From contig NZ_LKEV01000002.1 in assembly GCF_001412085.1 (NCBI RefSeq), positions 62,001 through 126,000 on the forward strand: a DNA stretch of 64,000 nt, read 5' to 3'. Below, piece by piece: positions 58,737-64,000 of this stretch. The number at the start of each line of letters is the position of its first letter. The first letter of the stretch is position 1. Source of the stretch: Corynebacterium lowii. Its GTDB lineage: Bacteria; Actinomycetota; Actinomycetes; Mycobacteriales; Mycobacteriaceae. The notes under the pieces are model-generated. The model was not told the origin of the DNA and did no database searches. It saw nothing but the letters and a program-made list of their open reading frames with translations. The position numbers and the translations under genes are program-made.

Positions 58737-59920
58737 CTTTCTGTCAGCGAGTTCTGCAAGGCCGCCTCATACACCTCGGCGGTCTGCTCTACGAGGCCAC
58801 CGATGCGCTGCGTGCCCTCGATAGCGCTCTCCACCACGGTGCCAACTTGAGTGGGGTCCTGGGAAAGGGTATTCACGGCGTCCTGGGTTTGGAGGCGAGC
58901 CTCCCCCACTCCTGCCTCAAAGTTCACCTCTGCCACGATCTGCGCGTCCTCCAACGTGAGAGGCTCCTCGGGGACAGTCATCTCCTCGGGAAGGTTCTCT
59001 TCCGCCCACTGCGCCTTGCGCTGAGACTCCTCCTCCAGGGTGTACATGGGGGTGTGCAGCTGGGTGGATTCCGGCAAGGTGAAGTGCTCATTGACCTCCC
59101 CATCGGGTATGCCATACACCTCCTCGATGGCCACGTCGATGGGCTGGGCGCGCCCACCAAAGCCATAGAAGCCCATCGAGGTCACTCCCAGGGCCTCGCC
59201 GTTATTGGGGTCAAAGTTCACCCCACCGGAATCACCGGGCAGGCTCAAAGCGGTATGCCACAGGCCGTTGCTCGTCCGCAGCACCTGTACCCCGCAGGTG
59301 CGCCCGCTGGTCTGGCCATCCTTGCAGATAGGCTGGCCAAAGTTATCAAACGATACCTCCCACGGACCCAGGTCGCGATAATCGCGCACCCCGGTCAGTT
59401 CCACCGGCTCACCGTGCCGGCGCCCGTACTGATCCACGGAATCGGCCACGCGGGTGGCCTCCACTCCTTCGGGGATTTCCGCAGTGGCCCAGTCCGCGCC
59501 GTTGTATTGCACGGCCAGTTGTTCCGCGTTTAGGCTGTCCTCGGCCGGATACACCTTTTCTCCATGCTCGCGCTGGGCGATGAGGCCGTGCTCATCATAG
59601 AGCGGAGCATAGACCTCCGGGTAGGTCTCCGTGCCGTCTCCCTCGATTCCATAGAGGCAGTGTCCAGCGCTCACCAGCACGTTCTTGGTGGTGCCATCGG
59701 GCAGGGTGACGGTGCCCGGCACACCCTGGGAGCAGCCGCCGGTAGCCTGAATCTCCAAGGGGATGTCAATGGGCTCATCTTCGTAGGCATCCGTTTGCAT
59801 ACGCATCGGAGCACCGGGGGCCACCTCGGCCGCTGAGGCGATGGCGCCTGGGGCGGTGGTCACTGCCACCGCAGAGATCATGACCGCCGAGGCGGTACCA
59901 ATGAGGTTACGAGTCTTCAT
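58733..59920 (-). CDS. Secreted trypsin-like serine protease
   Basis: 395 residues. Signal peptide (MKTRNLIGTASAVMISAVAV...ASA, cleavage near residue 30). The chymotrypsin fold has His in VSAGHC, Asp in NGADWATAE and Ser in PGDSGGVN, with Cys pairs around GGCSQG and the CKDGQTSGRTCG loop. A ~120-residue acidic helical tail follows the protease domain. It is a tandem paralogue of the next gene upstream; substrate unknown. Confidence 0.9.
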   Translation of the reverse strand: MKTRNLIGTASAVMISAVAVTTAPGAIASAAEVAPGAPMRMQTDAYEDEPIDIPLEIQATGGCSQGVPGTVTLPDGTTKNVLVSAGHCLYGIEGDGTETYPEVYAPLYDEHGLIAQREHGEKVYPAEDSLNAEQLAVQYNGADWATAEIPEGVEATRVADSVDQYGRRHGEPVELTGVRDYRDLGPWEVSFDNFGQPICKDGQTSGRTCGVQVLRTSNGLWHTALSLPGDSGGVNFDPNNGEALGVTSMGFYGFGGRAQPIDVAIEEVYGIPDGEVNEHFTLPESTQLHTPMYTLEEESQRKAQWAEENLPEEMTVPEEPLTLEDAQIVAEVNFEAGVGEARLQTQDAVNTLSQDPTQVGTVVESAIEGTQRIGGLVEQTAEVYEAALQNSLTES

Positions 59921-60000
59921 TTTCTCCCCTATCTGATTCTTCCGTGTTGTTTGCTGTGTTCACCGTAACTCAGCAAGTGCACCTGTGTCCCCACTTTCAT

Positions 60001-61188
60001 TCATTCCTCTTCCAGAGAGGTTTGGAAGGCCTCGGCATAAGCCCGTGCAGTCCCCTCCAACCGCTCACCCACATAGAGCGCGGTATTCACGGCATTTTCC
60101 GCCACCTGCCCCACCTGGGTGGGGTCCTCGGATAGCAGGTTCACCGAATCGCGGGCTTGTACATGCGCCTCGGCCACGCTCTCTGCTATGTTCTGGTCCG
60201 CCTTCTTCTTTGCGCTCTCGAAAGTAACTGGCTCATCAAGCGCCTCCGGGGAGTTCTCCTCCATCCACTGGCGCGTTGCCTGCTGATCTTCCTCAAACGT
60301 CCTCATGGGAGCATGCGGGGCGGTGGAGTCCGGCAGGGCGAAGTACTCATTGACCTGCCCATCGGGAATGTCATAGGCCTCTTCCAGCGCAATATCCACC
60401 GGCTGGGCGCGTACCACCAAACCCCACGAGGCCAGAGAAGATACTCCCAGCGCCTCGCCATTATTGGGGTCAAAGTTCACTCCCCCGGAATCACCGGGGA
60501 TACCGGTGCCCAGGTACCACAGGCCATTTCTCGTGCGCATGAATTGGATACCGCACGTGCGCCCGCTGGTCTGTCCATCCTTGCAGATAGGCTGGCCAAA
60601 GTTATCAAAGGAAATTTCCCAGTCTTGGAGGTCACGGTAATCGCGCACCCCGGTCAGCTCCACCGGCTCACCGTGGCGTCGCCCATATTGATCCACGGAG
60701 TCCGCCACACGGCTCATCTCCACGTCGGGCCCGAGGTCAGCGGTGGCCCAATCGGGCATATTAGGTATCCCTAGCTGCGTCTCTATCCAGTGCTCTCCCG
60801 GCTCCATGCGCATTTTCTCCCCATGCGCGGCCATAGCGATGAGCTCGTTGCCTTCTTCCAGCGGCGCATAGACGTACACATCGGGCTGTACGTCATCGTC
60901 GTCTGTCCCCTTCACGCAGTGCGCGGCGCTCACCATCACATTGCGCTTGCTTCCATCAGGAAGGGTCACGGTACCGGGAACACCCTGCGAGCACGACATC
61001 GCCGTAAATACCTCCGGCGGCATATTCTCGGGGCGCTCCATTCCTTCGATTTGCATCCGCATCGGCGCGCCGGGGGCCACCTCAGCGCCATTATCGACGG
61101 CCGCAGTGGCGGGGGTTGCCGCAACGGTTACGGCGGGAACACAGGTCAGAGCAGCCATCAGGGCCAGGGAAATACGATTGGTCTTTAT
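60001..61188 (-). CDS. Secreted trypsin-like serine protease, paralogue with ATA at the start position
   Basis: Triad residues are intact: VSAAHC, PDWATAD and PGDSGGVN. Long stretches are identical to the neighbour (SVDQYGRRHGEPVELTGVRD; PICKDGQTSGRTCG). Counted from ATA 61188 the protein is 395 residues, exactly the neighbour's length, with a normal signal peptide (KTNRISLALMAAL...). AAAGGA lies 8 nt before this ATA. The first ATG in frame is 61158, which would lose the basic n-region of the signal. So it is either initiated at ATA, rescued from ATG 61158, or crippled by an ATG-to-ATA change. Confidence 0.8.
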   Translation of the reverse strand: MKTNRISLALMAALTCVPAVTVAATPATAAVDNGAEVAPGAPMRMQIEGMERPENMPPEVFTAMSCSQGVPGTVTLPDGSKRNVMVSAAHCVKGTDDDDVQPDVYVYAPLEEGNELIAMAAHGEKMRMEPGEHWIETQLGIPNMPDWATADLGPDVEMSRVADSVDQYGRRHGEPVELTGVRDYRDLQDWEISFDNFGQPICKDGQTSGRTCGIQFMRTRNGLWYLGTGIPGDSGGVNFDPNNGEALGVSSLASWGLVVRAQPVDIALEEAYDIPDGQVNEYFALPDSTAPHAPMRTFEEDQQATRQWMEENSPEALDEPVTFESAKKKADQNIAESVAEAHVQARDSVNLLSEDPTQVGQVAENAVNTALYVGERLEGTARAYAEAFQTSLEEE

Positions 61189-61215
61189 GATTCTTTCCTT
61201 TCAGTTCTTTCTTTT

Positions 61216-61944
61216 TCAGTTCACCGCGCGGCGATCAGTAATCCGCCAAGCGGCGGCTCCCAGAAGCGCGATGAGGGTGACGATGATGAGGGTGGCGCCC
61301 AGCCTTCCGATCTCCCCTGGTTCAGCCCCCAAGGCCATGACCATAGTGTTACGCATGGGAAGCAACTGGGCGAGTTTATGCGCCCATTCCTGGGGCATAA
61401 GGTTCAGTGACATTTCCAGAAGGAATAGATCAAGCACCAACAGCATGACGGCATAGACGGCCCGACCAAAGATGTAGGTGAGCAACACCGCCAGGATGCT
61501 AAAGACAATCCATTCGGAGAAAACAGTGGCAATACCCTGCCATTGCTCCTTATCCAGAGCAAAGTCCACTTTGTAACCCAAGGCCAGCACGAGCAACACG
61601 GACACCGCCGCGCCGAGAACCGTCGCCGCAGAAAAAGCAGCGATCAGCAAAGCCACCTGGCTGAGCAGGAGCGCAAAACGATGATTGGTGGAGAGGTAGC
61701 ACCACCCCAGAGTTCCCTTGGTGAGGTCCGCGCCGGGGAGCATGGCGGCCCCAAAGACCATCACGAGGAGAGCAAACTGGCCCGGGTTCACTAAGAATCC
61801 GGCAGCCACCAGCTCTTCCTCCTTCCCCGTACCAAAGGCCACCAGGAAACCGATCCCCGCCATGCCCAGGCAGATGATGCCCAGATAAATCCAGGTGGCT
61901 CGGAGAGAGAAGAGAGCACGCGCTTGGCTCTGTAAGAATGACAC
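61216..61944 (-). CDS. ABC-2 type transporter permease
   Basis: 242 residues with six hydrophobic segments, no recognised substrate signature. GTG 61944 follows AAGGA by 9 nt. It is 29 bp after the ATPase gene. The pair with the two-component system upstream suggests an antibiotic- or peptide-response exporter, by inference. Confidence 0.8.
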   Translation of the reverse strand: MSFLQSQARALFSLRATWIYLGIICLGMAGIGFLVAFGTGKEEELVAAGFLVNPGQFALLVMVFGAAMLPGADLTKGTLGWCYLSTNHRFALLLSQVALLIAAFSAATVLGAAVSVLLVLALGYKVDFALDKEQWQGIATVFSEWIVFSILAVLLTYIFGRAVYAVMLLVLDLFLLEMSLNLMPQEWAHKLAQLLPMRNTMVMALGAEPGEIGRLGATLIIVTLIALLGAAAWRITDRRAVN

Positions 61945-61973
61945 GATGAATAGTCCTTTTCTGTGAGAAGGTT

Positions 61974-62879
61974 TTAGGAGGCCCGATATTCGGTGGAATC
62001 GACGGTGGCGGCCAGGAAGGCTTCTTCCAGGGAGGGAGTACGGCGCTGCAAGCCCGCCACGGTGAGGTCGAGTGCGCGGCACATGGCCCCTACCTCGATG
62101 GGGTCGTCCATGCCAAAAACGCGCAGCAGGTTATCTGCCCCGCGCTCCACCTGGATGCCCGCGCTAGCCAGCGCATCTTCCAGCACGTCGGGGCGGTCCA
62201 CCTTCACCTCGATCACCGTCTCCCCACTGGTGCCCACGAACTCGTCCACGGTGCCCTCACGCACCAACTGTCCACGCCCGATCACCACCAGGCGATCCGC
62301 CGTCATGGACATCTCGGAGAGCAGGTGGGAGGAGACCAGCACGGAACGTCCCTCGGCGGCCAGCTCCCGGATGCGATCACGCATCCAGTGCACGCCCTCG
62401 GGGTCAAGGCCGTTGACGGGCTCGTCGAGAAGCAAGTGCTTGGGGTCGCCCAGCAGCGCGCAGGCCAGGCCGAAGCGCTGCTTCATGCCCAGCGAGTAGC
62501 CGCCCACCTTCTTGTGTGCCACCTCCGCGATGCCCACGCGCTCTAGCACGTCGTCCACGCGGCTCATGGGTACCTTTTGCAGGGAGGCCATCATGCCCAG
62601 GTGGGCGCGAGCGCTACGGCCGGGATGGAACCAGGTGGCGTCGAGCAGCGTGCCCACCACTTTGCCGGGGTGGCTGAGTTTGCGGAAGTCCGTGCCGTCG
62701 AAGGTTGCCGTGCCCGAGGTGGGGCGTTCCAGCCCGACGGCCATGCGCATCGTGGTGGACTTTCCCGCACCGTTGGGCCCGAGGAAGCCAGTCACGAGGC
62801 CATCGGGGACGGTGAAGGAAAGGTTATCCACCGCCTTTTTTGACTTATACGTCTTAGTGAGATTCTTGATTGTGAGCAT
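61974..62879 (-). CDS. ABC transporter ATPase (CcmA/DrrA type)
   Basis: 301 residues. Walker A GPNGAGKSTT near residue 38, signature YSLGMKQRFG near 133 (SLGMK in place of SGGQ, common in this class), Walker B LLLDEP, and a DrrA-like C-terminal domain. ATG 62879 gives MLTIKNLTKTY. Confidence 0.9.
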   Translation of the reverse strand: MLTIKNLTKTYKSKKAVDNLSFTVPDGLVTGFLGPNGAGKSTTMRMAVGLERPTSGTATFDGTDFRKLSHPGKVVGTLLDATWFHPGRSARAHLGMMASLQKVPMSRVDDVLERVGIAEVAHKKVGGYSLGMKQRFGLACALLGDPKHLLLDEPVNGLDPEGVHWMRDRIRELAAEGRSVLVSSHLLSEMSMTADRLVVIGRGQLVREGTVDEFVGTSGETVIEVKVDRPDVLEDALASAGIQVERGADNLLRVFGMDDPIEVGAMCRALDLTVAGLQRRTPSLEEAFLAATVDSTEYRAS

Positions 62880-62939
62880 GGTTTTATCTTCGCCCCCGAA
62901 CCCCGCTGCCCACATCGCCCTGCGGGTTGAAACCTTAGC

Positions 62940-63626
62940 TCAGCCTTGAGGATGATTAAGTAGCTCCTGTGGAGATACCACGCCGCGCCTGTACGCAAAA
63001 AGCACGGCCTGCACCCTATCCCTGGAACAGGTTTTCATCAGAATATGGCGCACGTGAGTTTTCACCGTGGCCATAGAAACAAACTCGCGCTCCGCAATCT
63101 CCTGGTTATTCAGCCCCAGCGCCATAAGGCGCAACACGTGCGTTTCCCGCTGCGTTAATTCCTCCACCGGGGCAGGAGGACTGCTTATCGGCGCCCCCTT
63201 TTCCGTCATATCGCGCAGCACATTCGCGGTGACTTTGGGGGATAACACTGCCTCGCCGGAATGCACCACGCGCACGGCGCGCAACAATTCCTCCGGTTGG
63301 GCGTCTTTGAGCAAGAAACCGCTGGCCCCGGCCTCGACAGCGCCGCGCACAAAGTCGTGCTCATCAAAGGTGGTGAGCATGATGATTCTGGTTTGTGGGT
63401 GCTGTTTCAGAAGCGCGCGGGTGGCCTCTATTCCGTCCATGCGGGCCATTTGCACGTCCATGAGCACCACGTCCGCCGGCTCTTGGGCTAATACCTGGTC
63501 ACCATCGCTCACGTCCCAAACCACCCGCATATCCGCCTGGGAACCGAGCAGCATCGCAAAGCCCGTGCGCACCAGGGGTTGATCGTCCACCAGCCCCACT
63601 CGGATCACTGTATTGTCCGCTTTCAT
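62940..63626 (-). CDS. NarL/LuxR-type response regulator
   Basis: 228 residues. Receiver domain with the phospho-Asp in VVLMDVQMARMDG near residue 55 and Lys in LLKDAQ near 105; C-terminal LuxR helix-turn-helix LTQRETHVLRLMALGLNNQEIA near 160-180. It probably controls the adjacent ABC genes. Its ATG overlaps the kinase stop by 4 bp. Confidence 0.92.
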   Translation of the reverse strand: MKADNTVIRVGLVDDQPLVRTGFAMLLGSQADMRVVWDVSDGDQVLAQEPADVVLMDVQMARMDGIEATRALLKQHPQTRIIMLTTFDEHDFVRGAVEAGASGFLLKDAQPEELLRAVRVVHSGEAVLSPKVTANVLRDMTEKGAPISSPPAPVEELTQRETHVLRLMALGLNNQEIAEREFVSMATVKTHVRHILMKTCSRDRVQAVLFAYRRGVVSPQELLNHPQG

Positions 63627-64000
63627 AGGGCCACCTGTGCTTTCACTACGAACTCTCCGTTTTCCCTCTTCACCTCTAACCGGCCTCCCTGAGCCAGCAA
63701 ACGCTCCTCCATACCAATGAGACCAAAGCCACCCTCATTGGGCTTGCTCTCTGTGGGATTGTGAGATTGAATCAATAGCATTTGACCTTGAGTTTCGACC
63801 TTGATCCCACCCGTGGCCGTGGAGGAGTACTTGAGCATATTCGTGAGTAATTCCTGCATGGTGCGATAAATAGTGAATTGAACGAACGTAGGAAGATCCG
63901 CAGGAATATCGCCTAAGCCAATAACGGTAAGCTCCAAACCATTGCGGCGAGCATCCGCCACCAGGGCCGCTATATCGGCTACACCTGGGGCCGCGTTACG
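63623..64000 (-). CDS. Sensor histidine kinase, C-terminal part (truncated by window end)
   Basis: The frame is open to base 64000, so the sensor and dimerisation domains lie outside. Visible is the HATPase_c domain of a NarX/LiaS-type kinase: N box in YRTMQELLTNMLKYSSTATG and G box in GFGLIGMEERLLAQGG. Cognate partner is the overlapping response regulator. Confidence 0.88.
   Translation of the reverse strand, partial: RNAAPGVADIAALVADARRNGLELTVIGLGDIPADLPTFVQFTIYRTMQELLTNMLKYSSTATGGIKVETQGQMLLIQSHNPTESKPNEGGFGLIGMEERLLAQGGRLEVKRENGEFVVKAQVAL

Overview
The window looks like a core-chromosome segment of a Corynebacterium (Actinomycetota, high GC). Gene order follows, as I remember it, the Corynebacterium glutamicum stretch hrpA-nrdR-divS-lexA-sugR-pts ... 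recX-recA-bioYMN-pspA/clgR ... ftsK-rnj-dapA-thyX-dapB-pnp-rpsO-ribF/truB ... rbfA-infB-nusA-rimP-proS. Many genes appear to be transcribed without a leader: a -10 hexamer lies 6-8 nt before the start codon, a habit typical of this group. I see no tRNA, rRNA, CRISPR array, insertion sequence or prophage. No gene-free stretch exceeds about 250 bp.

Layout. 1-4716: 3' end of hrpA, then nrdR, divS and lexA with SOS boxes between the last two. 4908-11062: sugar phosphotransferase cluster (sugR, ptsI, fruK, ptsF, ptsH); ptsI and ptsF each carry a single frameshift in a C4/G4 run, and I see no fruR. 11173-21498: uraA-hflX, a Cys/Gly-tailed protein, dapF-miaA-dioxygenase-like gene, a DUF349 protein, a membrane protein, miaB and recX. 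21498-28285: recA, the bioYMN biotin transporter, divergent pspA/clgR, cinA-type amidase, pgsA and terC with a yybP-ykoY-type leader. 28453-36733: ftsK, a TIGR03085-like gene, rnj, and dapB-thyX-dapA; the ThyX-like protein has lost its catalytic motif. 36812-44763: an orphan gene, pnp, rpsO, a nucleoside transporter/hydrolase pair, and ribF back to back with truB.

44775-55273 is a long minus-strand translation block: rimP, nusA, [two accessory genes], ylxR, infB, rbfA, nrnA, a MATE exporter, a phosphoesterase and a phosphopantetheinyl transferase, many joined by 4-bp stop/start overlaps. 55312-64000: a lipoprotein, proS back to back with yaaA, two tandem secreted trypsin-like proteases, an ABC-2 transporter and a two-component system (kinase cut by the window end).

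Most notable: (i) a 13-mer, GCTTATCGACGCC, present nine times exactly plus two 11-bp cores in both orientations, inside and between core genes; (ii) an unrecognised two-gene cassette between nusA and ylxR; (iii) a catalytically dead-looking ThyX kept in the dap operon; (iv) a terC leader whose mutually exclusive pairings can be read directly; (v) two frameshifts confined to PTS genes; (vi) a protease gene whose natural start position reads ATA. Function calls rest on motifs and synteny read by eye; no database search was run.
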